Source: Bolinopsis microptera (taxonomy: Eukaryota > Ctenophora > Tentaculata > Lobata > Bolinopsidae). Taken from it: a DNA stretch of 64,000 nt. Positions 20,590-30,829 of this stretch are shown piece by piece (the stretch's first letter is position 1; every line of letters starts with the position of its first letter). The notes under the pieces were generated by a model that was not told the origin of the DNA, did not search any database, and was given only the letters and a program-made list of their open reading frames with translations. The stretch is taken from the NCBI RefSeq assembly GCF_026151205.1, contig NC_087074.1:5890001-5954000 (forward strand), in the 5' to 3' direction. The position numbers were made by a program, and so were the translations under genes.

Positions 20590-20931
20590 ACCGACATCCT
20601 CCGCTATCTAGCGCTAGATGTAGCTGCGTCAGATGTCACTGCGACATTAAGCGCTAGACAGCGGTAGATGTCGCCCACAAAAAGCCCAGAAATCCTGTGC
20701 AAATAGCGCTAGCTATCACCTGCCGACCATGTCGCGTAACTAGCGTTAAATGACGCTAGATAGCGTTATCTAGCGTCATCTAGAGTAATCTAGCGCTATC
20801 TAGCGCTATCTAGCGACATTGAAAAGGTGCATAACAATTGGCGGCATTGTCGCTAATTGGCGGTATCTAGCGTCATCTTGATCTAACGTCATCTAGCGTC
20901 ATTTCACAATAGACCACGCTAGATGACGCTA
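20590..20931 (+). repeat. CGCTA-rich dispersed repeat, copy 4 (start of unit 2)
   Basis: Standard landmarks. It starts 300 bases upstream of the zinc-finger start codon and reads divergently from that gene, so it is in promoter-proximal position. Confidence 0.8.
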
Positions 20932-21650
20932 CAAAATAAAATACAACGTACTGTAAAGCGATACAAAGTTTATGGTCATTTATACTTTTCTTTGATAAAT
21001 GGATTCCACATATACCTATCTAATATAAACATGATCTAATATCCGAGCAAGGTACACTACATGTCTTCTGACTTCTTGAAATTGAATTATGAATGATGTT
21101 CCAAATCTCTTCCTAGATTGCAAAACACATAACATTAACTTCGCTGTGACGCAAGGCAAATTTCCGTCGATTCATAATTATTGGGGTAGGCTGTGTACAA
21201 CAGAAATCAGGATACCTTGCGTCCATCCGATGTTAGCACTTTAGCACAGCTGATGTGTCCAGCTTTATAGGCATTTCTCCATGGGGCTGTATATTGAGCA
21301 ACCTACCTCTGAGTTCTGTGTCGAGCGTGCTAAATCACTTTACAGTTGATCTTCGAGATTGTTCTAAAAGGGCCCCCGACAGTTGAAACCAACTTCAATC
21401 GACGTATCTTTAAAATGCTTCCCTGACGAGATATTGGCGAAAAACTGTTTCGATCACTTGATATGACCGTATAAGCTTAAGGAAGTTAGTCTAATTTCTC
21501 GTTAGGGTTAGGGTTTCAGCATATGCTTTTGTTAAGGATTGTGTTAGGGTTAGGGTTGGGATCAGATTAGAGGGTTAGGGTTTCGAATAGTCGTTCAGGA
21601 CCAGCTAGAGAACGGGTTGAAAAAGTAACGTGACAGTCGAGTGTATAGTG
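20932..21650 (+). repeat. Conserved duplication block b, copy 3 (unit 2)
   Basis: Same landmark order as the other b blocks, ending with GTTAGGGTTAGGG runs at about 21502-21585 and TTTCGAATAGTCGTTCAGGA. Non-coding. Confidence 0.75.
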
Positions 21651-21750
21651 ATTAATCATCATTCGTTCTGTGTAGTATTACTGTTATCAGGGAAAGTAGT
21701 TTTCTCGTACCATTCAACATGCAGAGTGGCCTCAAATTCTTGAGTGGTCC

Positions 21751-21985
21751 TTAAGGTTTTCCTGGCTTTTGAAGAGGAGTCAGAAAGCCTTCTGAAAATG
21801 ATGAAAAATGTTGGCTGAGTTCAAACAAACGATTTATGAGGGACGTATGTCGCAAATTGCCCAAAAAAGAGTTCTGTGTATATTTTAGGAGCTCATTTGG
21901 TCTGGACCAACAGCCTCGCCGTTTTTCAACTTGGAGACTGTATATTGGACTGCAATAGGGGTGATACTGATAGGAGTATTGAAGG
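21751..21985 (-). pseudogene. LINE reverse-transcriptase fragment
   Basis: The minus strand reads a short RT N-terminal stretch: LKNGEAVGPDQMP, NELLKYTQNSF, then HFSSFSEGFLTPLQKPGKP. This matches the pre-palm region of LINE RTs (VGPDxIPNELLK ... PLxKPGKP), with frameshifts between pieces. The rest of the element is absent. The same fragment recurs in unit 4 at 46975-47144, so it predates the duplication. Confidence 0.6.
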
Positions 21986-23120
21986 GTCGAGCAGGCCCGG
22001 TGAAAGATTTTATGGAGGTATATAATATGGGGTCGTTCACATAATACGTAATCATTTTTTGGATCATTTTTACACCCCCCCCCTCCCTGATTCATGGATT
22101 CTTCCATTCCTGGTTCTAGACAAAGTGTTTTATCTTATGATCAGATTATAATCTCCTCGGATCCCAATCTTATTCCGGAGAAATCAGTACGGTAAATTGA
22201 TCGAAGCAAACCAATATCGCGAGAAGAGGTCACGTCAGGATGCCAGATGCCTCAGGAGGTAACTAAGGCTAGCTTATATAACATCTGAACCGAAAGCAAG
22301 AGTACTTTCTTGACGAAAGTAAAATACAAGGAAACACTATCGAGAAAACCATAGTATATAGCTAACTCTAGCAGGGGAGTGTTGGTTATGTGCCTAACCT
22401 GGTGAGCACAGTGGATATCCTTGCTGCACGGCTGGTTTAACAAGGAATTGAAACTGTGGGGTCTGTGCAGACCAACCTACCTGTGGCTAGTGCTCTAATA
22501 TACTAAAACAATACATTCTAGGAGGAAAGTAACAGTTCCTGATTGAACTTAGCAGGGCCGGTGCACTATCAGTTAGACTTTTCATTCCACTTGTTCCGCG
22601 GAAGGAGTATTGAGAGGCCAGGAGTGTTCCACAAAAGCAGTATTAAATTAATATTATTAACTATTAAATTAATAGTTAATAATATTATATTCTACGAAAT
22701 CCTTGTCTATTAATACTATTAATAGACAAGGATTTCGTAGAAATTTTTAATTGAATTCCACAATCAAAATTCCAACTGCTAAGGATTCTTTCAAAGAAAT
22801 TTCTAATAAAACAGTAAACTCAGTGCCAACAATTTAAAATGAAATTAAATATAAATCGAGGTACAACATTTTAGTTGTTTGTCCCGAGAAATTGATTGGG
22901 TATTTTAAATCAAAATAAAATAAAATTAAGAAACTGTTAATAAATAACGGTTTTACATAAACCCTTACCCGACCCCAATCCAAACCATAACTACCTTATC
23001 GGTCATAATTATCACATTACTTTCACACTGAAGATAATAATGTCCGTAAATAATAAAGTCCGTAATTATTCCCATTAATTTTAGTGTGTGTCCCTGCATA
23101 ATGCATATGCGTAGATATGT
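21986..23120 (+). repeat. Conserved duplication block c, first part (unit 2)
   Basis: Contains GGGTCGTTCACATAATACGT and a CCCCCCCCC run near 22071-22083 (itself like a MITE end), then GGTTCTAGACAAAGTGTTTT, CAAACCAATATCGCGAGAAG and ATAATGTCCGTAAATAATAA. It is interrupted at 23121 by the 7.2-kb insertion and resumes at 30327. No coding sequence. Confidence 0.7.
22650..22742. other. Two adjacent perfect inverted repeats (16 bp and 26 bp)
   Basis: AATATTATTAACTATT (22650-22665) is inverted at 22671-22686. Bases 22690-22715 are exactly inverted at 22717-22742 with a 1-base centre (arm begins TTCTACGAAATCCTTGTC). Sister units have only the right arm of the second, so the left arm arose locally. 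Confidence 0.85.
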
Positions 23121-23125
23121 GTGTA

Positions 23126-23555
23126 GGGGGGTGGGGATCATGTTATTTTTTGTCCGTTTTTGTCCGTTTTTGTCCGTTAATTTTTGTCCGTTTTGAAAAT
23201 ATAGCTGCCAAACGGACAAAAACGGACAAAAACGGACAAAAATTGTAACTTTTGATTTAAATTTTCTCCACAATTTGTAACAGGCTATCTGCAGAAATGG
23301 GTAGCCCGGTTAATGACCATGGTCCTTTCTCAAACTTTTAATCTTCAATTAGGCACAAAGAATAGTCTACACATTTTTTAATAACATAAAAAGGGATGAA
23401 AAGTTTTATTACTGGAGAGTAAAACTTTGTTAAACACAAAGATTCTTGAGCACATTTTGAGTCAGACTCAAATGCGCTTAAAAACATTTTAGTATATAAC
23501 AATAAATTATGTTAACAATAACACCAACAATAATTATAAATTGAACAAATTATTG
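23126..23555. other. Left end and unique interior of element A
   Basis: After the terminal TGTCCG hairpin (to about 23240), about 310 bases of ordinary AT-rich sequence follow with no reading frame of note. The polypurine DNA then begins. This is the only long non-repetitive part of the element. Confidence 0.55.
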
Positions 23556-25870
23556 AGAGATGAAAGAGAGGAAAAGGAGGAGGGGGGACTGAAGAGGGGG
23601 ACTGAGGAGGGAGAGGAGGGGGGCTGAGGAGGAGTGAGACTGAGAAGGAGAACTGAGGAGGAGGAATGAATAGGAGGAGGAGAAGAAGGACTCAAGAGGA
23701 GGAGGACCCAAGAGGAGGAGGACCCAGGAAAAGGCCCCATGAGGAGGACTGGGGAGGAGGAGGACCGATGAGGACTGATGAGGACTGATAAAGAGGACTA
23801 AGGACAAGGAGGAGGAGGAGGAGGAGAAGGACTGAGGAGTGAGGAGGAGGACTGATGAGGAGAAGGAGGTGTATGAGGAGGATGAGGAGGAGAAAGGAGA
23901 TAAACGATGAGGATAAGGAGGACTGAGGAGGAGGACTGGTGAAGAGGACTGATGAGGAGGAGGACTGAGAAGGGGAGGACTTAGGAGGACTGAGGAGGGG
24001 AGGACTTCGGAGGAAGAGGAGGATTGAGCAGGAGGAGGACTGAGGAGTAGAAGGAGGAAGAAGACTGAGGAGGATCAGGAGGACCTAGGAAGAGGAGGAA
24101 GAGGAGGAGGACTGAGGAGGAGAAGGAGGACCCAAGAGGAGGAACCAGGAAGAAGAGGAGGAGGAGGACTGAGAAGGAGGAGTGAGACTGAGAAGGAGAA
24201 CTGGGGAGGAGGAATGAATAGGAGGAGGAGGAGAAGAAGGACTCAAGAGGAGGACTGAGGAGGAGGAGGACTAAGGAGAAGGATGAGGAGGAGGACCCAA
24301 GAGGAGGAGGATTCAAGAGGAGGAGGACCCAGGAAAAGGCCCCAAAAGGAGGACTGGGGAGGAGTAGAAGGAGGAAGGACTGATGAGGACTGATGAGGAC
24401 TGATAAAGAGGACTAAGGACGAGGAGGAGGAGGAGGAGGAGGAGGAGAAGGAGTGAGCAGTGAGGAGGAGGACTGACGAGGAGGAGGTGTATGAGGAGGA
24501 TGAGGAGGAGAAAGGAGATGAAAGAAGGAGATGAAGGATGAGGATAAGGAGGACTGAGGAGGAGGACTGGTGAAGAGGACTGATGAGGAGGAGGACTGAG
24601 AATGGGAGGACTTAGGAGGACTGAGGAGGGGAGGACTTGGGAGGAAGAGGAGGATTGAGGAGGAGGAGGACTGAGGAGTAGAAGGAGAAAGAAGACTGAG
24701 GAGGATCAGGAGGACCCAGGAGGAGGAGGAAGAGGAGGAGGACTGAGGAGGAGAAGGAGGACCCAGGAGGAGGAACCAGGAAGAAGAGGAGGAGGAGGAC
24801 TGAGAAGGAGGACTGAGAAGGAGAAGGAGGACTGATGAGGAGGATGAGGATGAGGAGGAGGGTGACTGGGGAAAGGATTGAGGAGGAGGACGACTGAGGA
24901 GGAGGAAGAGGAGAAGGACTGAGGAGGAGAAGGACTGAGGAGAAGGAAGAGGAGGAGGACTGAGGAGGAGGACCCAGGAGGAGGAGGACACAGGAAAAGG
25001 CCCCAGGAGGAGGAGGATGACTTGGGAGGAGGAGGACTGATGAGGACTGATGAGGAGGAGAAGTAAGTGGATGAAGAGGATGAGGAGGACTGAGGAGGAG
25101 GACTGGTGAGCAGAAGGAGGAGGACCCAGGAGGAGAAGGAGGAGGAGGAGGATAACTGAGGAGGAGGAGAAGGACTGAGGAGGAGAAGAGGGATCCAGGA
25201 GGAGAACCCAGGAGGAGGAGGAGGAGGACTGAGGAGGAGGACTAAGGAGAAGGAGGACTGATGAGGAGGATGAGGAGGAGGGTGACTGGGGAAAGGACTG
25301 AGAAGGACTGAGGAGGAGAATGCGGACTGAGGAGGAGGAACCAGGAAAAGGAGGAGGAGGACTGAAGAGGAGGACTGAGAAGGCGAAGGAGGACTGATGA
25401 GGAGGATGAGGATGAGGAGGAGGGTGACTGGGGGAGGACTGAGGAGGAGGGTGACTGGGGGAGGACTGAGGAATATGAGGAAGACTGAGGAGGAGGAGGA
25501 AGAGGAGAAGGACTGAGGAGGAGAAGGACTGAGGAGGATGACTGAGGAGGAGGAGGACTGAAGAGGAGGAGGAGGACTGAGAAGGAGGAGGACTGAGGAG
25601 GAGGAGGACTGAGGAAGAGGAGGAGGAGGAGGAGGAGTGAATAGGAGGAGGAGGGGGACTGGGCAGGACTGAGGAGGAGGACTGAGGAAAAGGATGAGGA
25701 GGAGGACTGAGAAGGAGGACTGACCTGAGGAGGAGAACTGAGGACTGAGGAGGAAGAGGAGGAGGATGAAGAGGAGGTGGACCCAAGAGGAGGAGGTCCC
25801 AGGAGGAGGACCCAGGAGGAGGACTCAGGAGGAGGTGGAGGATGACTGAGGAAGACTGAGGAGGAGGAGG
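23556..25870 (+). repeat. Polypurine block 1 (GGA/AGG-rich, about 2.3 kb)
   Basis: The plus strand is almost wholly A and G, in runs of GAGGAGGAGGA separated by ACTG, ACCC or ATG. Minus-strand frames (up to 487 codons of Ser, Pro and Leu) are by-products. Two long sub-blocks (about 23560-24420 and 24190-24720) share phrases such as CCAGGAAAAGGCCCC and AACCAGGAAGAAGAGGAGG, showing tandem duplication. Confidence 0.9.
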
Positions 25871-26030
25871 AAGCATCTAAATATTATTTCCATTTTTGTT
25901 ATTTTTTGTCCGTTTTTGTCCGCTCTATTTTTTGTCCGTTTTGGGGGGGGGTGTCATGTCCGTCTATGTCCGCCTATGTCCTGTCCTTTTTGGATTCTAT
26001 GAGACAACGGACGTGTTTTTTGGGACATTG

Positions 26031-26170
26031 GCGGACACGGACGGACATTGGCGGACTCGGACGGACATTGGCGGACTCGGACGGACATTTGCGGACCCGG
26101 ACGGACATTGGCGGACTCGGACGGACATTGTTGGACATTAGCGGACATTGGTGGACATTAGCGGACAAAC
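26031..26170 (+). repeat. 20-bp minisatellite (GCGGACTCGGACGGACATTG)
   Basis: About five copies with single-base variants, then shorter GCGGACATTGGTGGACATTA words. It lies just inside the left end of element C. Confidence 0.85.
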
Positions 26171-26282
26171 ATTTTGAGAATTTTTCGCAACTTCTATGTA
26201 TTATAATTTTGTACAAAACAAACGACTTATTAATCATACTAAAGCTATTAATAGCTTTAACTTAATATATCAAATTATATAG
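26171..26282. other. AT-rich spacer inside element C
   Basis: About 110 bases of AT-rich sequence with AAAGCTATTAATAGCTTT, an 18-bp palindrome at about 26240-26257. No coding content. Confidence 0.5.
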
Positions 26283-27775
26283 GGACCCAGGAAAAGGCCC
26301 TAGGAGGAGGAGGAGGAGGAGGAGGACTGGGGAGGAGGAGGACTGTTGAGGACTGATGAGGAGGACTGAGGACGAGGACGAGGACGAGGACGAGGACTGA
26401 GGAGGGGAGGAGGAAGAGGACTGGGGAGGATCAGGAAGACCCAGGAGGAGGACCCAGGAGGAGGAGGAGGAGGACTGAGGAGGATGACTCAGGAGGAGGA
26501 GGACTCAGGAGAAGGACTCAGGAGCACTGAGAAGGAGGAGGACTGAAGAGTACTGAAGAGTACTGAGGAGGATGGCTGAGGAGGATGGCTGAGGAGGATG
26601 GCTGAGGAGGATGGCTGAGGAGGATGACTGAGGAGGATGACTGAGGAGGTTGACTGAGAGGGAGGAGGAGGATCAGGAAGACCCAGGAGGAGGAGGAGGA
26701 GGAGGACCCAGAAGGAGGACCTAGGTGGAGGAGGAGGAGAACTGAGGAGGATGACTGAGGAGGAGGAGGACTCAGGAGGAGGACTGAGAAGGACTGAGAA
26801 GGAAGAGGACTGAGGAGGAGGAGGAGAAGGACTCAGGAGGAGAAGGAGGACACAGGAGGAGGAGGACTCAGGAGGAGGAGGACTCAGGAGGAGGAGGACC
26901 CAGGAGGAGGACCCAGGAAAAGGCCCCAGGAGGAGGAGGAGGACTGGGGAGGAGGAGGACTGTTGAGGACTGATGAGGAGAACTGAGGACGAGGAGGAGG
27001 AGTAGGAGGAGGACTGAGGAGGGGAGGAGGAAGAGGACTGGGGAGGGTCAGGAAGACCCAGGAGGAGGACCCAGAAGGCAGAAGGAGGAGGAGGAGGAGG
27101 ACCCAGGAGGAGGAGGAGGACTGAGGAGGACTGAGGAGGAGGACTGACGATGACTGAGAAGGAGGAGGACTGAGGAGTACTGAGGAGGATGGCTGAGGAG
27201 GATGGCTGAGGAGGATGGCTGAGGAGGATGACTGAGAGGGAGGAGGAGGAGGACTCAGGAGGAGGACTCAGGAGGAGGACTTAGGAGAAATGAGAAGTAG
27301 GACTGAGGAGAACTGAGGAGGAGGAGGAGGAGGACTGAATAGGAGGAGGAGAAGGAGGGGGACTGGGAGAGGACTTAGGAGGAGGAGGACTGAAGAGAAG
27401 GATGAGGAGGAGGACTGAGGAGGAGGACTGAGGACCGAGGAGGAAGAGGAGGAGGATGAAGAGGAGGAGAAGTACCCAGGAGGAGGAGGACTGAGGAGGA
27501 CTGAGGAGGATGGCTGAGGAGGATGACTGAGAGGGAAGAGAAGGAGGAGGAGGAGGAGGACTCAGGAGGAGAAGGAGGAGGACTGGGGGAGGAGGATGGA
27601 GGAGGATGGAGGACTGAGGAGAAGGATGAGGAGGAGGACTGAGGAGGACTGAGGACTGAGGAGGAAGAGGAGGAGGATGAAGAGGAGGATGAAGAGGAGG
27701 AGGAGGACCCAGGAGGAGGACCCAGGAGGAGGACTCAGGAGGAGGAGGACTGGGGAGGAGGAGGACTGTTGAGGA
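26283..27775 (+). repeat. Polypurine block 2
   Basis: Same composition as block 1, with local tandem GAGGATGGCTGAG repeats near 26565-26640 and 27180-27240. It is interrupted by element D at 27776. Confidence 0.9.
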
Positions 27776-27780
27776 CTGAT

Positions 27781-28184
27781 GGGCCCCCTCTCTTGTGTAA
27801 AAGCGACATGAACCCTAAAAGGTGACCAGAAGCGACCCAAAAGCGACCCAAAAGCGACCAGAATTAGAAGCGACCTAAAAGCGACCAAAAAGCGACCAGA
27901 AGCGACCAAAAGCGACCAAAAAGCGACTAGAAGCGACCAAAAAGCGACTAGAAGCGACCAGAAGCGACTAAAAAGCGACTAGAAGCGACCAAAAGCGACT
28001 AGAAGCGACCAAAAGCGACCAGAAGCGACCAAAATTTAAAAAGCGACCTGTGCAGAAGCGACCAAAAAGTGGCCTCAACGTGAAAAAAGCGACCAAAAGT
28101 CGACGTTGTTAAAAAAAAGTGACCCAAAAGGGCCACTTTTCGTCATCAAAAGCGACGGTCGCTTTTACACAAGAGAGGGGGCCC
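27781..28184. mobile_element. 404-bp MITE (D) with 27-bp perfect terminal inverted repeats and AGCGACC core
   Basis: It is flanked by CTGAT at 27776-27780 and 28185-28189. The terminal inverted repeats are perfect: the left begins GGGCCCCCTCTCTTGTGTAA and runs to 27807; the right mirrors it from 28158 to 28184. The interior is a degenerate array of AAAAGCGACC/AGAAGCGACC words (about 20 copies). It inserted into the polypurine block of element C. No protein is encoded. Confidence 0.85.
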
Positions 28185-28189
28185 CTGAT

Positions 28190-29285
28190 GAGGAGGACTG
28201 AGGACGAGGAGGAGGAGTAGGAGGAGGACTGAGGAGGGGAGGAGGAAGAGGACTGAGGAAGATCAGGAAGACCCAGGAGGAGGAGGACGAAGAGTAGGAG
28301 GACGAAGCATCTAAATGTTATTTCCATTTTTGTCCGTTTTTGTCCATTTTTGTACGCTCTATTTTTTGTCCGTTTTTAAAATATAGGGTACCGAACGGTG
28401 GAGGAGGACTGAGGAGGGGAGGAGGAAGAGGACTGGGGAGGATCAGGAAGACCCAGGAGGAGGACCCAGGAGGAGGAGGAGGAGGAGGACCCAGGAGGAG
28501 GATGAGGACTGAGGAGGACTGAGGAGGAGGACTGACGATGACTGAGAAGGAGGAGGACTGAGGAGTACTTAGGAGGATGGCTGAGGAGGATGGTTGAGGA
28601 GGGTGACTGAGAGGGAGGAGGAGGAGGACTCAGGAGGAGGACTTAGGAGGAAGTGGAGGAGGAGGACTCAGGAGGAGGACTTAGGAGAAATGATAAGGAA
28701 GACTGAGGAGGAGGAGGAGGAGGAGGAGGACTGAATAGGACGAGGAGAAATAGGGGGACTGGGAGAGGACTGAGGAGGAGGAGGACTGATGAGAAGGATG
28801 AGGAGGAGGACTGAGGAAGAGGACTGAGGACCGAGGAAGAAGAGGAGGAGGATGAAGAGGAGGAGGAGGACCCAGGAGGAGGAGGACTGAGGAGGAGGAC
28901 TGAGGAGGATGGCTGAGGAGGATGACTGAGAGGGAAGAGGAGGAGGAGAAGGAGGAGGAGGAGGAGGAGGACTGAATAGGAGGAGGAGGAGGACTGGGGG
29001 AGGACTGAGGAGGAGGATGGAGGACTGAGGAGAAGGATGAGGAGGGGGACTGAGGAGGACTGAGGAGGAAGAGGAGGAGGATGAAGAGGATCAGGAGGAG
29101 GAGGACCCAGGAGGAGGACTCAGGAGGAGGAGGAGGACTGGGGAGGAGGACTGTTGAGGACTGATGAGGAGGACTGAGGACGAGGAGGAGGAGTAGGAGG
29201 AGGACTGAGGGGAGGAGGAAAAGGACTGAGGACGATCAGGAAGACCCAGGAGGAGGAGGAGGAAGAGTAGGATGAGGAAGCATCT
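28190..29285 (+). repeat. Polypurine block 3 with a TGTCCG junction at 28306-28400
   Basis: Polypurine DNA as before. At 28306-28400 and again at 29279-29395 it passes through AGCATCTAAATGTTATTTCC and TTTTTGTCCG repeats to a GGGTACCGAAC terminal-like phrase. The second ends CATGATCCCCC, resembling the right end of element A. Confidence 0.85.
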
Positions 29286-29582
29286 AAATGTTATTTCCAT
29301 TTTTGTCCGTTTTTGTCCATTTTTGTCCGCTCTATTTTTTGTCTGTTTTGAAAATATAGGGTACCGAACAGACAAAAAACATGATCCCCCTATAACAGCA
29401 AAAATTGAACATTTTATTTAGCAATTTAGGTGTCCATTAATGTCTGCTAATGTCCGCTAATGTCCGTCTATGTCCGCCTATGTCCGCCTATGTCCGTCTA
29501 TGTCCGCCTATGTCCGCCTATGTCCGCCTATGTCCTGTCCTTTTTGGATTCTATGAGACAAGCGGACATAGACGGACGTGAC

Positions 29583-29583
<1 letters not shown>
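29286..29583. repeat. TGTCCG-rich segment with 10-bp minisatellite (ATGTCCGCCT)
   Basis: About ten copies of ATGTCCGCCT/ATGTCCGTCT occupy 29445-29545, followed by the right subterminal region of element C. Confidence 0.85.

Positions 29584-29620
<37 letters not shown>
29584..29620 (+). repeat. Poly-C run of 37 (right end of element C)
   Basis: Thirty-seven consecutive C precede the GTTTT target duplication. This is the longest homopolymer in the window. Confidence 0.9.
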
Positions 29621-29621
<1 letters not shown>

Positions 29622-29679
29622 TTTTGATAATATAGGGTTCCGAACGGAAAAAACGGATAAAAAACAGGATCCCCCTGGA

Positions 29680-30170
29680 GGAGGAGGAGGAGAAGGATGA
29701 CTGAGGAGGAGGACTGAGGAGGACTGAGAAGGAGGAGGACTGAGGAGTACTGAGGAGGATCGCTGAAGAGGATGGCTGAGGAGGATGGCTGAGGAGGATG
29801 ACTGAGGAGGATGACTGAGAGGGAGGAGGAGGAGGACTGAGAAGGAGGAGGAGAAAGAGGACCCAGGAGGAGGACTCAGGAGAAAGAGGAGGAGGACTCA
29901 GAAGGAGGAATGAGGAGGACTCAGAAGGAGGAATGAGAAGGAGGAGAACTGAGGAGGAGGAGGAGGAGGACTGAATAGGAGGAGGAGGGGGACTGGGGAG
30001 GAGGAGTACTGACGAAAAGGATGAGGAGGACTGAGGACTGAGGAGAAGGACTGAGGACTGAGGAGGAAGAGGAGGAGGAGGAGGAGGAGGAGGAGGAGGA
30101 GGAGGAGGAGGAGGAGGAGGAGGAGGAGGAGGAGGAGGAGGATGAGGAGGAGGAGGAGGAGGAGGAAGCA
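29680..30170 (+). repeat. Polypurine block 4
   Basis: It ends in about 100 bp of uninterrupted GGA triplets (30064-30170) before the final TGTCCG terminal hairpin of element A. Confidence 0.9.
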
Positions 30171-30326
30171 TCTAAATGTTATTTCAATTTTTGTTATTTT
30201 TTGTCCGTTTTTGTCCGTTTTTGTCCGTTTTTGTCCGTTTTTGTCCGCTTTATTTTTTGTCCGTTTTGAAAATATAGCTGCCAAACGGACAAAAACGGAC
30301 AAAAAAACATGAGCCCCCCCCCCCCC

Positions 30327-30829
30327 GTGTAGCCGATTACTATATTAGTTTATTAGTATAAACCAGGGCAAATATAATCACTCATGCACTCTTCAGTCAC
30401 ATTCTAGAGTTCAGAAAAAGAGTAAAACACTTAGTAACAAATCACCAGCCTTTTTTAGTGTGTGTTTTATCTGAAAACTTTTACAAAATGTCCCCAATGT
30501 CTTTTTCAACATGAACTGACCAAAATACTTTACAAGTACTATTAGAGTATTAAAAAAGGTTAAGACTATCTAGTTGGAGAGTTTCGTGAAGATCAGATAT
30601 CTTTTCTAATTTAAATTACTCATAATAAAAAAGTCATGTTTTTTTGGAGCACCCTGTATCAAAGTAATTGATAAATTACCTAGTATTTTCTTGTCTTCTT
30701 CGAGCTTACGATGAGTCATTAGGCTAAGTAGACATTTTCATGATACAGTAAAACCTTTTATAGCGGGTCTCGGGAGAAACGGAGAGTGCACGATATAGAG
30801 GAGGAAAAGAAGAGCCCCTTATTTGGACG
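30327..30829 (+). repeat. Conserved duplication block c, resumed (unit 2)
   Basis: Continues from the GTGTA target duplication with AGCCGATTACTATATTAG through TTTTTTGGAGCACCCTGTAT to CAGTAAAACCTTTTATAGCG at 30746 and a single 27-bp unit, then diverges at AGAGCCCCTTATTTGG. Confidence 0.75.

Larger units (their letters stand above)
25943..29620. mobile_element. 3.7-kb G-run element (C) nested in element A, 5-bp target duplication
   Basis: It is flanked by GTTTT at 25938-25942 and 29621-29625; the reconstructed site matches the intact phrase TTGTCCGTTTTGAAAATATA elsewhere. The left end is nine G followed by TGTCATGTCCGTCTATGTCC; the right end is the inverse, GACGGACGTGACA followed by 37 C. Subterminal sequences on both sides share GTCCTGTCCTTTTTGGATTC. 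The interior is polypurine DNA plus element D. No coding capacity. Confidence 0.72.
23126..30326. mobile_element. 7.2-kb G-run terminal-repeat element (A), 5-bp target duplication
   Basis: It is flanked by GTGTA at 23121-23125 and 30327-30331. Units 1, 3 and 4 carry the uninterrupted site (ATGTGTGTAGCCGATTAC or a close variant). The left end is GGGGGGTGGGGATCATGTT followed by TTTTTGTCCG repeats; the right end is ACGGACAAAAAAACATGAGC followed by a 13-C run, the inverted equivalent. Each end carries an internal hairpin (TTTTGAAAATATAGCTGCC between TGTCCG and CGGACA arms). The interior is almost entirely low-complexity: polypurine blocks, TGTCCG repeats and two nested elements. The phrase AGCATCTAAAT (one base varies) marks four polypurine-to-TGTCCG junctions, so it probably grew by internal duplication. 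No transposase is seen. The superfamily is unknown to me. Confidence 0.75.

Noticed and set aside
24413-25876. 487-codon Ser/Pro/Leu reading frame
   Set aside because: It is the complement of low-complexity GGA-rich DNA, with no domain and no splice or start context.
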